Assembly: GCA_963922335.1 (NCBI GenBank)
Contig: CAWUIB010000003.1
Span: 186,001 to 250,000 of the forward strand
Direction of reading: 5' to 3'
Origin: CALBPI01 sp963922335
GTDB lineage: Bacteria; Pseudomonadota; Gammaproteobacteria; Steroidobacterales; Woeseiaceae
Length of the DNA stretch: 64,000 nt
A model generated the notes under the pieces. It did not search any database and was not told where the DNA came from. It saw only the letters and a program-made list of their open reading frames with translations. Positions 36,869-46,505 of the stretch are shown piece by piece. The position numbers and the translations under genes are program-made. How positions within the stretch are numbered: position 1 is the stretch's first letter; each line of letters opens with the position of its first letter.

Positions 36869-38551
36869 ATGTCTTTTATATTTACTTTTCTCGCCGCAAT
36901 GATCGTCAGCATGATGTTGCTGCCACCCCTGATCGTATTGGGTAGACGTTTTCAGTTTGTCGATCAACCGTCACCCCGCAAAGTGCACGCTACTCCAATC
37001 CCAAGAATAGGAGGGTTAGCGATCGCAGGCGCGCTGTTCGCGGCACTTCTGACCGTAGATTGGTCACCGCTGTCGGCGCGTTATATCGCAATGCTTCTTG
37101 CTGGAACCGTAGTGTTGGTTGTTGGTGCGATAGATGATCGTCACGAGCTGGGGTATCGCACCAAATTCATCGCGCAATTCATTGCTGCGATTATTGCCGT
37201 CTACGGTGGTGGGTTGGTGATCGAGGAAATCACGCTCTTCTCATCGGTGACCATCCCTGCGTGGATCGGCGCCCCACTAACGGTGTTCTGCATCGTTGCC
37301 ATAGCAAATGCCGTCGCGTTATCCGACGGTCTGGATGGCCTCGCAGGCGGCATCGTTTTCATCTGTTGTGCGGCGCTTGCGGTTCTCGGCTATTCCGTTG
37401 GAAACGTCACGGCAGCCCTGGTGGCAGCGGGTCTGGCTGGAGCAATCTTCGGCTTCTTGCGCTTTAACACGCATCCCGCCGTGATATTCATGGGAGATAG
37501 CGGTAGCCAGTTCCTTGGCGTAATGAGCGCGCTGCTCGCGATCGACGTTACGCAGAGTGAGCCCGGCCGGATTGCAGCCGCGCTGCCATTGCTCTTACTC
37601 GCGGTCCCGGTCCTGGATACCGTGCAGGTCATGATTTCCCGAGTGATGCGTGGCAAGTCCGCGTTCAAGCCGGACAAATACCACATGCATCATCGCTTGT
37701 TGCGGATCGGACTGAAGCACCACGAGGCGGTGCTCGCGATCTATCTGGTTCAGTGTTTGTTTTTTCTCGCGGCTTTCTTTTTCCGCTTCGAGTCAGACCT
37801 GATTCTCGTCGCATTGCTGTTATTCGCGGGTGGGGCCTTCGTATTCACCGTGATTCTGCTAGGCAACGATAACCGTGGCGAAGTGTCTAAACGTCGCACG
37901 AAATCGTATCTCAGTGCGACGCGTCGGAATGCGCTGGGAAATCTGGTCGCGTCTTTGGTGATGTGCGCACTGCTTGCGTATGTCGTGCTTCTGTATGGCG
38001 CCAATTCCACGTTGTCCGTGAGTCCTGGTGATTCGCTACCGGGCATACAGACGCAGCAACTGGCACTGGTCCTGATCGCAGCGGTAATTGCAAGTTGCTT
38101 GTTAATGTCAAAGCCAAAGGCTGGCGTTTTCAATCAGACAGTTGGCTATGTGGTCGCGGCGATGCTCGCGTTTAGTGCCAGTGCAACCATTGATTTGTCA
38201 TCCAGTTTCGCTATGCCCGAATTCTTTCTGCTCGCACTGATCGGACTTGCGAATGTCACGTGGCTCTTTGTCAGTGACCGGCGTGAATCGCAGATGACCA
38301 CGCTGGATGTGTTGATTTTGTTCAGTGCGCTTGTAGTACCGAATCTCCCGATTCTCGCCGATGAGATTCAGTCTGTGGCCACGCTCATTCTTCGACTGGT
38401 TTGTTTGTTCTACGCGGTAGAGGTGACGGCAGCCGTATTCCGCTCCAGTTGGTTTTTCCGGGCCCTACTGCTTGCGTCTCTAGGATTACTCGCGATTAAC
38501 AGACCTTTCACCGATCTTTCATTTTCACTTAGTAACTTCGCCACTCTATAA
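36869..38551 (+). CDS. WecA/MraY-like sugar-1-phosphate transferase with C-terminal extension
   Basis: 560 residues. The first ~320 carry the polyprenyl-phosphate sugar-1-P transferase motifs: PSPRKVHATPIPRIGG, GAIDDRHELGYRTKF, NAVALSDGLDGLAGG, FMGDSGSQFLG and the HMHHRLLRIGLKHHEA box of GlcNAc-type enzymes. It would start the repeat unit on undecaprenyl phosphate, making this the likely initiating enzyme of the locus. After a basic loop (RGEVSKRRTKSYLSATRR) about 215 more residues form a further five or six membrane helices with no known motif. It lies 10 bp after the exosortase gene. Confidence 0.88.
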   Translation: MSFIFTFLAAMIVSMMLLPPLIVLGRRFQFVDQPSPRKVHATPIPRIGGLAIAGALFAALLTVDWSPLSARYIAMLLAGTVVLVVGAIDDRHELGYRTKFIAQFIAAIIAVYGGGLVIEEITLFSSVTIPAWIGAPLTVFCIVAIANAVALSDGLDGLAGGIVFICCAALAVLGYSVGNVTAALVAAGLAGAIFGFLRFNTHPAVIFMGDSGSQFLGVMSALLAIDVTQSEPGRIAAALPLLLLAVPVLDTVQVMISRVMRGKSAFKPDKYHMHHRLLRIGLKHHEAVLAIYLVQCLFFLAAFFFRFESDLILVALLLFAGGAFVFTVILLGNDNRGEVSKRRTKSYLSATRRNALGNLVASLVMCALLAYVVLLYGANSTLSVSPGDSLPGIQTQQLALVLIAAVIASCLLMSKPKAGVFNQTVGYVVAAMLAFSASATIDLSSSFAMPEFFLLALIGLANVTWLFVSDRRESQMTTLDVLILFSALVVPNLPILADEIQSVATLILRLVCLFYAVEVTAAVFRSSWFFRALLLASLGLLAINRPFTDLSFSLSNFATL

Positions 38552-38564
38552 GTAGGGGATTCCG

Positions 38565-40943
38565 ATGTCAGTCTGGACGATTTCCAATTTCACACGCTCG
38601 GCACTTGTAGGTTTTGTTGCAGTCAGCATCACGGCGTGCGGCGGCCCCGAGGCACGAAAAGCCGAAGCACTCGAAGCTGGTCAAGCATTTCTGGAGGCAG
38701 GCAACCTTGAGAAAGCGCGTATCGAGATGCGAAACGTGCTTCAGATCGATCCGAATGACAGCGAGGCCCGCTACCTGAACGGAGTAATCGCTGAAAGACT
38801 GGAGAATATGCGACAGGCGGCAGGCCATTTCCGCGCAACGCTTGATATCGATCCCGAGCACGTGCGGGCACGGGCGGCGCTGGGCCGCCTCTATGTGATG
38901 GCTGGCTTGCCCAACGATGCAATTGGGCTCGTAGAGACCGGGCTTGAGTCGGCACCAGATTCTGCGTCATTGCTTGCGGTGCGAGGTGCGGCTTACTCGC
39001 AGCTGGGACTGGACGAGCAAGCGCTTGGCGATGCGCGGTCGGCGGTGCGGTCGGATCCATCGCATGAGCCAGCAGTGGCCCTACTCGGTGGTGTACTCAG
39101 CAATCTGCAGGATTTTGACGAAGCGGCTGGTGTGCTCAACGCGGGAATCGAGCTTAATCCGCAGTCGCGTGATCTTCGAATTGCAAGGGCGTTGCTGGCC
39201 GAGCGGATGGATGATCCGGGTGCGGCTGTTGCTCAATATGATGCCTTGATCTACCAGTATCCTGAAGACCCGCTGCTGCGTTACCAAGCCGCGGCGTTCT
39301 ACCAACGCAGTGAGAATATTCCAGAGGCGGAGGCCGCATTACGAAAAGCTGTTGACCTCGTTGATGAGTCCGATGCGATAGAGCGTCTCGTTGGTTTTAT
39401 CGAGCGGGTGCGGGGTGTGGAGAGTGCTGAGCGTGAGCTTCGTACACGGTCGGAGACTTCGACAGCAGCCCAATTGTTGCTTGGAGACTTCTATCGGCGA
39501 CAAGACCGTGACGAACAAGCGGTCGCAACCTATGAGGCATTAATTCGTGATGCCGCGAGTGCGCCGGAAGCCGACACGGCGGCAGCGCGTCTCGCGGCGA
39601 TATTCATTGAGGCGGGCGAGCGTGACAAAGGTGCCGCGCTTGTAGAGTCTGTGCTGTCCGAAAATCCGAGGAGCGCAGACGCTTTGCTCGTTCGAGCGAC
39701 GTTATCGACAGCGGAGAACCGCCCTGATGACGCGATTGCCGACTTCCGACTTCTTATCCGCGACGACCCCGAGGTGATCGCCTACCACCTGGGCATAGCG
39801 CAGGCTTATCTGGTCAAGGGTCAGGCGACGCTTGCCGAGCAAGCGATGCGCGACGCAGTCAAGGCCGAGCCGAACAACCTAAAGGCAAGGGTTGACCTCT
39901 CACAGTTTCTAGCACGAAACGGAAAGCCTGACGCGGCCGATGACCTGATCCGTTCGGTAATCGTCAGAGCGCCTGACAGTGTGATTGCTCGCGATACAGC
40001 TGTTCGGATCGCGATAACCCGAGGAGACTGGGCCGAAGCATTGGAACGCGCCCGGGCCATTGTTGAGATCGAGCCAGACAATTATGTCGGACACCATCTC
40101 GTCGGGCTCTCGCTGGAGGGATTAAACCGGGAACCGGAGGCCCTCGAGTCCTACGAGCGTGCACTTGCGATACGGGCGGACGCTGCTGACGCACTCGCTG
40201 CATGGGCACGAGTCTTGGTCCGAAATGGCGATGCAGATCGCGTTCTTACGCACATTGAGGCGATCCCAGAGACGTCGCCGTCGATTGCTGCCATCCGGAA
40301 TTTGCAAGGCGAGATATTTCTGTCACAGGGTGATGTCGAGCGATCGCGCGAGGCTGTGGAGGTCGCGATTGCCAGCAATCCCGGTTGGTGGGTGCCATAT
40401 CAGACCTTGGCAAGATCCATTCCCGATGAGGATTCCGGGTTGAAAGCCAAAACGCTGCAGCGTGGGTTCGATGCCGCAGGAGCACCGCCGCAACTGGGTA
40501 TCGAACTCGCAAGTCTCTATGAGAAACAGGGCAATGCCGATGCGGCGATTGAAGTCTACGAGTCCATGATTGCCGGTAACTCGTTTTCAGATGTGCTCGC
40601 CAACAATCTTGCGATGTTGCTGGCGACTTACCGGACAGACGATGCCAGTTTGCAGCGAGCGCGCAACATTACCCGACAATTTGGCGCGACCAATAATCCC
40701 GCGTTCCTGAATACGTTTGGTTGGACTCGGCTAAAAAGCGGTGAGCTCGATAAAGCACTGCCTGCATTACAGCAAGCCGTAAACCTGCAGCCTAACTCCG
40801 CACTCTTGCAATACCACCTTGGGGTTGCACTGCAGGAGAAGGGCGAGATCGAAGCAGCTCAAGAGCATCTGACACGCGCCCTTGAAATCGGCGATCAATT
40901 TCCAGGTGCCGATGACGCGCGTGCGCGGCTTTCGTCGACCTGA
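38565..40943 (+). CDS. PEP-CTERM-system TPR lipoprotein
   Basis: 792 residues. A lipoprotein signal ends at Cys25 (SITACGG). The rest is a near-continuous array of tetratricopeptide repeats (for example FLEAGNLEKARIEMRNVLQIDP, and the last repeats near LQPNSALLQYHLGVALQEKG). It matches the very long TPR lipoprotein that accompanies exosortase/EPS loci. TPR arrays bind other proteins, so it probably scaffolds the export machinery in the periplasm. It lies 13 bp after the transferase gene and 15 bp before the repeat protein. Confidence 0.88.
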   Translation: MSVWTISNFTRSALVGFVAVSITACGGPEARKAEALEAGQAFLEAGNLEKARIEMRNVLQIDPNDSEARYLNGVIAERLENMRQAAGHFRATLDIDPEHVRARAALGRLYVMAGLPNDAIGLVETGLESAPDSASLLAVRGAAYSQLGLDEQALGDARSAVRSDPSHEPAVALLGGVLSNLQDFDEAAGVLNAGIELNPQSRDLRIARALLAERMDDPGAAVAQYDALIYQYPEDPLLRYQAAAFYQRSENIPEAEAALRKAVDLVDESDAIERLVGFIERVRGVESAERELRTRSETSTAAQLLLGDFYRRQDRDEQAVATYEALIRDAASAPEADTAAARLAAIFIEAGERDKGAALVESVLSENPRSADALLVRATLSTAENRPDDAIADFRLLIRDDPEVIAYHLGIAQAYLVKGQATLAEQAMRDAVKAEPNNLKARVDLSQFLARNGKPDAADDLIRSVIVRAPDSVIARDTAVRIAITRGDWAEALERARAIVEIEPDNYVGHHLVGLSLEGLNREPEALESYERALAIRADAADALAAWARVLVRNGDADRVLTHIEAIPETSPSIAAIRNLQGEIFLSQGDVERSREAVEVAIASNPGWWVPYQTLARSIPDEDSGLKAKTLQRGFDAAGAPPQLGIELASLYEKQGNADAAIEVYESMIAGNSFSDVLANNLAMLLATYRTDDASLQRARNITRQFGATNNPAFLNTFGWTRLKSGELDKALPALQQAVNLQPNSALLQYHLGVALQEKGEIEAAQEHLTRALEIGDQFPGADDARARLSST

Positions 40944-40958
40944 TCCGAGGTACTTATC

Positions 40959-42917
40959 ATGATGAGTCGAATAGCCGCATTCCTGGGTGCCGTTTTGGTA
41001 CTCACTCTTTTAACGCCGACCGTACAAGCATCCTTGCCGTTGTCGTCGACAGAATTCGTCAATTTGCCAAGTGCACAAGCGCCATTCGTCGAGACGGTTG
41101 CGATTTCGGATGCCGGTGAGTACGTGGTGACGATTACCGACTTCGGCGTTGATGGAACGCCGATCGCTCCCGCAGCGGCGGTGAGACTGTTCGCACTCAG
41201 CGAAGACGGACAGACGGTCCTGGACGTCAGCGATGTTGGTGTGACGACCGGCACGCTCGAAGTTGGCAATCTCACGATCGCATTGTTGGTCGACGTCGAC
41301 GGTGCGGCGGAGGGTGCGAGTATCGGAATCACCCTGCACGCAAGCGGCGCAACACAAGATGTGTTTAGCACCGTACAAGCGATCAGCAACGCACCCGTGC
41401 TGAACAATCCCTCCAGCAGCACGGAGCGCTTTAGCGTACCGAACGATGGAACCTATCGTATCCAGCTGGGAGATTTACGTTTTCCTAATCCAGTGCACGA
41501 TTTACAGGGGCTCGTGCTGAATGGTCCAGGAGGCGCTGTTATCGGGGTGGTTGCGCCTGACGCGCCACTCGATGTGGTCTTGAGTGCAGGCGATTCGCCT
41601 GAGGTTACCGTCATCGCCACGCGATCGAGCGATGCGGACCGCAGTAGCTACGATCTACGTGTCGTCTCAGTCGACAGCGATATCGTTTTTCAGTCGGTGA
41701 CGCAGGTTGGAGATTTTTCAGAGGTTGTGTCGTTGCCGGTAGCAGGCCTAATGCCAGGCGAACAGGCCGAAGCGCGGCTGATTGATTTTGGTTTCCCAGC
41801 GTCGCTTGAGCAACTTCGAGGCCTGCTCACAGCTGGCACAGACTCGGTGGATATCGCCGCGGGCGCTGTGAGTCGCTTCACCCCGACAACGGAAGATGCA
41901 ACCGTACAGGTGTCTGCCGCCCCAGGTACGATCGGAGCGGCGGGTGTCAGGATCGAGGATGCGAACAGCGTAATTGTCGACTCTATTGTGACGCTGGAGC
42001 CGCAGCCTGAGCTGAATGAAGCGGCGGTGATTGATCGCGTTTTCGATGTGCCCGTTGCTGGTGAGATAACGGTTGAAGTCCGGGATTTCGCGATACCGCA
42101 AGTATTCGACAACATCGTCGCCGCGGTCATTCGAGACGGTGCGATTGTCGCTGAGTTGCGAGATGCCGGGCTCGTGTCCTTCACCGCGACACCGGGCACG
42201 TACCAGCTCTCGGTGGTTGGACAGTTCACGGCGCTCGGCGGAGCAGGCACCCTTGGTGTCTCGGTTACCGATGCAGGCGGAAACAGTGTTTTGAGCACCG
42301 AGGCCAGTGCAGGCGGCCTGCTGGACACCACGGAACTCGTGATTGATGTTGCACAACGTCTGCGAATATCAGCGCGTGATCTACAGCTTCCTGCGGCGCT
42401 GGACGATCTGACCCTGACCTTGACTCAGGGGGCCGATATTCTGGGGTCGATTCTCGGTGGCGGAGAGTTCGATATCACACTGAGCCCAGGGGTCTATCGC
42501 ATTTCAGTGGTCGCAAGTCCCGACGCGACGGTTGGCTTGGGCGCGTATCGTTTGGATGCCGCGGCGCTCGCAGATCCGCCGGAGCTTACGCTCGAGGCCA
42601 ATAACACCAGCGTACCCAACGGCGGCAGCGTGACTCTCGAGTGGAGCACACAGCGAGCAACATCGTGCACAGCATCGGGCGCGTGGAGCGGGAGCCGGGC
42701 AACCGCTGGGACGGAGACAATTAGTGGTTTGCAATCGACCAGCGAATTTCGCTTGGACTGCACCGGCGAGGGCGGTGTTGTGAGCGACGCTATTCAGATC
42801 AGTATACGTGCGACTTCGTCAGTGTCAGGCGGCGGGTTGGTCGGACCATTGTCATCGATTTTTCTGGCGATCCTCGCGCTGATCGCGTACCGGACTCGCA
42901 CTCAGGTCTCGACGTAG
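40959..42917 (+). CDS. Repeat protein with Gly-rich C-terminal membrane anchor
   Basis: 652 residues with a signal peptide (about 1-23, cleaved after VQA). Five degenerate repeats of about 90-110 residues each follow. Each has a strand ending in an acidic-hydrophobic motif (ITDFGV, LGDLRFP, LIDFGFP, VRDFAIP, ARDLQLP) and then a Leu-rich strand. Near 540-620 is an Ig-like domain with two Cys (TSCTASG and LDCTGEG). The tail SGGGLVGPLS, a hydrophobic helix and YRTR resembles a GlyGly-CTERM-type sorting signal, not the VPLPA type used elsewhere here. I do not recognise the repeat family. Last gene of the 14-kb operon. Confidence 0.7.
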   Translation: MMSRIAAFLGAVLVLTLLTPTVQASLPLSSTEFVNLPSAQAPFVETVAISDAGEYVVTITDFGVDGTPIAPAAAVRLFALSEDGQTVLDVSDVGVTTGTLEVGNLTIALLVDVDGAAEGASIGITLHASGATQDVFSTVQAISNAPVLNNPSSSTERFSVPNDGTYRIQLGDLRFPNPVHDLQGLVLNGPGGAVIGVVAPDAPLDVVLSAGDSPEVTVIATRSSDADRSSYDLRVVSVDSDIVFQSVTQVGDFSEVVSLPVAGLMPGEQAEARLIDFGFPASLEQLRGLLTAGTDSVDIAAGAVSRFTPTTEDATVQVSAAPGTIGAAGVRIEDANSVIVDSIVTLEPQPELNEAAVIDRVFDVPVAGEITVEVRDFAIPQVFDNIVAAVIRDGAIVAELRDAGLVSFTATPGTYQLSVVGQFTALGGAGTLGVSVTDAGGNSVLSTEASAGGLLDTTELVIDVAQRLRISARDLQLPAALDDLTLTLTQGADILGSILGGGEFDITLSPGVYRISVVASPDATVGLGAYRLDAAALADPPELTLEANNTSVPNGGSVTLEWSTQRATSCTASGAWSGSRATAGTETISGLQSTSEFRLDCTGEGGVVSDAIQISIRATSSVSGGGLVGPLSSIFLAILALIAYRTRTQVST

Positions 42918-43201
42918 CTTGCGCGACTGGTCGTGGGCAAGGCTCTCGTATGGCGTTATGTCATATGAATAATTCGTTAATTTCGGGATTTGCAATGAAC
43001 CGGTTCAAGGATTTACCACCAATTCGCGATATTGATTTGTCATAACGAAAAAAACTGTCCGGTTTCGCTTGCAACAGGCGCTGCGTTTTTTAACACTCGG
43101 CCACGGACCAAATACGGTCCTGCGTTCCCCCGGGGGGGTGGCGCGCATCAGGTCGGTGCAGGTCGTGCCGGCATGACTTTATAAAACAGAGGGAGATGGG
43201 A
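42918..43201. other. Intergenic region before the subtilase gene
   Basis: 284 bp without a credible gene. It holds an AT-rich stretch (about 42960-43060), the A-tract at 43048-43054, a small hairpin GGACC-N6-GGTCC near 43105-43120, and a C5-G7 run at 43127-43138. I found no clear terminator for the operon that ends at 42917. A sigma-70 promoter for the subtilase is likely here but could not be fixed. The ribosome site AGAGGGAG sits 6 bases before the ATG at 43202. Confidence 0.4.
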
Positions 43202-46200
43202 ATGTTAAAGGCCTTTGGCGTCGCAGTACTCAGTCTGCTGGCGGCCACGGCGGGGGCAATTGATGCTGTACCAGTCGTGCAAGAACAGCCGCAGATGGAG
43301 CTTACCGACGTATCCGGGGAGGGCGAGCTTCGCGGCGCCACCCGGGTCTACGTTATCCAACTGAAAGACAGACCAGGTCTCAGCTACACCGGTGGTGTTG
43401 ACGGCTTTGCGCCGACTGCACCCGGTGCAGGCGAGACTTACGATGCAAACGCGGCGCACGTGCAGGCTTACACGAGCCATCTCGTCGCGACCCACGACAG
43501 CATGTTGTCGGACATGGGCGCACCTAGCGCGAAAATCTACAGCTACTGCCACACGCTCAACGGTTTCGCTGCAAACCTGACGCCGGCACAGGCTGAAGCG
43601 ATGCGTCGCGATCCGAGCGTACAAAGCGTATTCGAAGATTTCAGTGTCGATGTTGAAACCAACGATACGCCGACCTTCCTCGGGCTGAACGATCGCCCGG
43701 GCGGTTTGAACGCTCAGCTCAAGCTGAAGGGCGAAGACGTCATCATCGGTGTCCTCGATACCGGCGCGATTCAGGAGCATCCAAGTTTCGCTGATACCCG
43801 CGGCGGCACCTTGCCGGCGATGTGTGAGAAAGACGACCTCAACGATCGTCGTCAGGCGATTTGCGATCGCTTCATCGAGCGCGCAAACGAAGTGGTCTAC
43901 GATGCACCGCCAGAAGGCTGGAACGGCATTTGCCAACCAGGTGAAGGTTGGAGCGAAGAGGACTGCAACAACAAACTGATCGGCGCCCGCTGGTATGTCG
44001 ATGGTTTCATCGCAGGCCGCGGCAGCGTCGTTGAAGGCGAGTTCCTTTCGCCGCGTGACTCTTCCGGTCACGGCAGCCACACCGCAAGTACTGCGGGCGG
44101 TAACGTCGTTACGGCCGAGCTTGGTGGCACACCGGTTGCTGACATCCAGGGCATGGCCCCTCGTGCACGCATCGCTGTTTACAAAGTGTGCTGGTTGTCT
44201 CCGGGCGCGACGAACTTCAGCTGCTTCTTCTCTGACAGTGCTGCTGCAACAGACGCAGCGGTAGCTGACGGTGTCGACGTACTCAACTTCTCGGTCGGAA
44301 CAGCAGCAAGCTTCACCGACCAGCAGGATCTCGCATTCCTCGACGCGACAGCGGCGGGCGTCTTTGTTGCACGCTCAGCGGGCAACTCGGGTCCGGGTTT
44401 CGCGACGACGAACGCAGGTGAGCCTTGGGTCACAACGGTCGGTGCTTCGACCACCGACGGCGTCATCTTCGCTCAGGGCGTACGGATCAACGAGCCAAGC
44501 GACTTGGCAGGCAATATTGCTGCGACGCAGGGTGTTATCACCCAGCCGCTGAGCACCATCGATGATCTGACAGGCGAGCTTGCTGCAGCTGATCCGATTC
44601 TCGCGTGTGGCGAGGGTCTGGCCAGCGATTTGACCGGCAAGATTGCGCTGATTTCACGTGGTGAGTGTGGCTTCGTCGAAAAAGTCGAGAACGCAGTCAA
44701 CGCGGGCGCAATCGGTATCCTGATGTACACCGATGACCGCCCGGTTACCGCCATGGGCGGCACACCGACGGAGATCACGCAGAGCGTTCCTGGTGTCATG
44801 ATCGAAAATGAGCCTGGCGTTGCTTTGCTCGAGGCGATCTCTGCCTCGACGGTAGCGTCAGCAACGCTGAGCGATGGCATCTTCATCGAGAACGAGCGTA
44901 CCGGTAACATCATGGCGGGCTTCTCGTCACGTGGTCCGTACCTCGTAGAGCCGAACTGGATCAAGCCTGACATCACCGCTCCGGGTGTGCAGATTCTGGC
45001 GGCTTACACGCCGGAACTGGCGACCGGTGGTGGTCAGCTTTATGACTACCTGTCCGGTACGTCAATGTCGGGTCCGCACATCGCGGGTCTTGGTGCACTC
45101 GTCAAAGAGGCGCGTCCGGAGTTCTCACCGGCGCAGATCAAATCTGCCTTGATGACCTCTGCGCGTCAGGACGTTGTTAAAGAAAACGGTGAAACGCCGG
45201 CTGATCCGTTTGACTTCGGTGCAGGTCACGTCGATCCGAACAAAGCGGTATCGCCTGGCCTGACCTACGACGCCGACGTGCTCGACTACATCGTTGCAAG
45301 TTGCGGCACGGTCAGCCCGTTGGTGGACCCTGCGACCTGTGCGTTCATCGAGAGCGATCCTGAGTCGTTTGGTTCGACCGACCCTGCTGACTTGAACCTG
45401 CCTTCTATCGGTATGGATTCGATTCCTGGAGTCAAGACGGTCACACGTACCGTGACGGCCGCTGGCAAGTACCGTCGTCCAGGTGTTGAGAGCAAGAACC
45501 GTGCTCGCTACGAAGCGGTAATCGATGCGCCGCCGGGCTTCAACGTTGAAGTCGTACCTTCGCAGTTCAGCCTGCGTCCGGGTGAGACCGCCACGTATGA
45601 AGTGACGGTCACAAGCGATGGTGCTGCCCCGAACGAGTGGTCGTTTGGTGCGCTGACCTGGGAAACCCCTCAGGGCAAAGGCGTCCGTAGCCCGATCGCG
45701 GTCAACACGGTTGCGTTCATCACTGAAGACGAAATCGATGCTTCCGGTTCAAGCGGCACCGCGCAGTTTGATCTCGGCTTCGGTTACACCGGTGAGTACA
45801 CGGCTCAAGTCCATGGCCTGAACGCTGCGGGCGTCTTCGTGACACCGCCGATCGTTGATGACCCGGATAACAACTTCGGCTTCTCGCTAAGCGATCCGAG
45901 CAACTTCGCGTTGATCATCGACGATGTAACCGCAGGCACGGCATTCCGTCGCTGGTCAGTTGATGGCCAGTTCCAGGGCGCCGGTGATGACTTTGATCTG
46001 TACCTGTACTACTGCCCAGGCGGTTCGTGCACGCAGATCGCATCCAGCACCAACGCGGGCTCAACGGAGTCTGTGGATGTGTTGTTGCCGATTCCGTTCG
46101 ACGCCAATGTCTTCAACCCGTACCTCTTGTTCATCCACGCGTTCGATACGACGGGTGGTGAGCCGGCGGCTGCCTTCTTCTTCGACCAGAGCTTCGGCAT

Positions 46201-46396
46201 CGTCGACGACGCAGGCAACCTGACGGTTGATGCACCGAGCGAAGCGGTTGCTGGTCAGACCGTTCCGGTCACGATCGAGTGGGAAGGTCTGGGCGTTGGT
46301 CCAGGATCGAAATTCCTGGGCGCGATCAGCCATAGCGATGCCAACGGCATCCAGAACTTGACGATTATCGATATCCAAAACGATAACGCCGAGTAA
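43202..46396 (+). CDS. Secreted S8 subtilisin-like serine peptidase with PA domain
   Basis: 1064 residues from the ATG at 43202, better spaced from AGAGGGAG than the in-frame ATG at 43196. Signal peptide about 1-19; I9-type inhibitor propeptide about 45-145. The catalytic triad is Asp near 186 (IGVLDTG), His near 290 (SSGHGSHTAS) and Ser near 620 (SGTSMSGPH). A PA-type insert (about 450-555) lies between His and Ser, as in cucumisin-like and lactocepin-like subtilases. A fibronectin-III-like domain (about 740-830) and a beta-rich C-terminal domain follow. No CTERM anchor, so it is probably released. It is monocistronic, flanked by a 284-bp promoter region and a strong bidirectional terminator. 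Confidence 0.93.
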   Translation: MLKAFGVAVLSLLAATAGAIDAVPVVQEQPQMELTDVSGEGELRGATRVYVIQLKDRPGLSYTGGVDGFAPTAPGAGETYDANAAHVQAYTSHLVATHDSMLSDMGAPSAKIYSYCHTLNGFAANLTPAQAEAMRRDPSVQSVFEDFSVDVETNDTPTFLGLNDRPGGLNAQLKLKGEDVIIGVLDTGAIQEHPSFADTRGGTLPAMCEKDDLNDRRQAICDRFIERANEVVYDAPPEGWNGICQPGEGWSEEDCNNKLIGARWYVDGFIAGRGSVVEGEFLSPRDSSGHGSHTASTAGGNVVTAELGGTPVADIQGMAPRARIAVYKVCWLSPGATNFSCFFSDSAAATDAAVADGVDVLNFSVGTAASFTDQQDLAFLDATAAGVFVARSAGNSGPGFATTNAGEPWVTTVGASTTDGVIFAQGVRINEPSDLAGNIAATQGVITQPLSTIDDLTGELAAADPILACGEGLASDLTGKIALISRGECGFVEKVENAVNAGAIGILMYTDDRPVTAMGGTPTEITQSVPGVMIENEPGVALLEAISASTVASATLSDGIFIENERTGNIMAGFSSRGPYLVEPNWIKPDITAPGVQILAAYTPELATGGGQLYDYLSGTSMSGPHIAGLGALVKEARPEFSPAQIKSALMTSARQDVVKENGETPADPFDFGAGHVDPNKAVSPGLTYDADVLDYIVASCGTVSPLVDPATCAFIESDPESFGSTDPADLNLPSIGMDSIPGVKTVTRTVTAAGKYRRPGVESKNRARYEAVIDAPPGFNVEVVPSQFSLRPGETATYEVTVTSDGAAPNEWSFGALTWETPQGKGVRSPIAVNTVAFITEDEIDASGSSGTAQFDLGFGYTGEYTAQVHGLNAAGVFVTPPIVDDPDNNFGFSLSDPSNFALIIDDVTAGTAFRRWSVDGQFQGAGDDFDLYLYYCPGGSCTQIASSTNAGSTESVDVLLPIPFDANVFNPYLLFIHAFDTTGGEPAAAFFFDQSFGIVDDAGNLTVDAPSEAVAGQTVPVTIEWEGLGVGPGSKFLGAISHSDANGIQNLTIIDIQNDNAE

Positions 46397-46453
46397 GTGA
46401 TGAAACGGTGGCCGATTCTTCGGGATCGGCCATCGATATCACACAAACAAAAA

Positions 46454-46482
46454 GGCCGTGCTTTCGAGCACGGCCTTTTTTT
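46454..46482. terminator. Bidirectional intrinsic terminator
   Basis: A perfect 9-bp stem pairs GGCCGTGCT (46454-46462) with AGCACGGCC (46467-46475) around a TTCG tetraloop. It is followed by seven T on the plus strand and preceded by a run of A, which reads as T on the minus strand. It lies between the convergent subtilase (stop 46396) and the minus-strand gene ending at 46506, so it can stop both. Confidence 0.92.
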
Positions 46483-46505
46483 GTTGGCGACTTAAGGCCG
46501 ACGGT

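Noticed and set aside
41690..42331. Two long minus-strand frames opposite the repeat protein
   Set aside because: They are complementary shadows of the repeat protein gene and have no start signals or recognisable features.
43037..43060. Second Pho box before the subtilase
   Set aside because: TTGTCAT and CTGTCC are present but 18 bp apart, off the 11-bp period.
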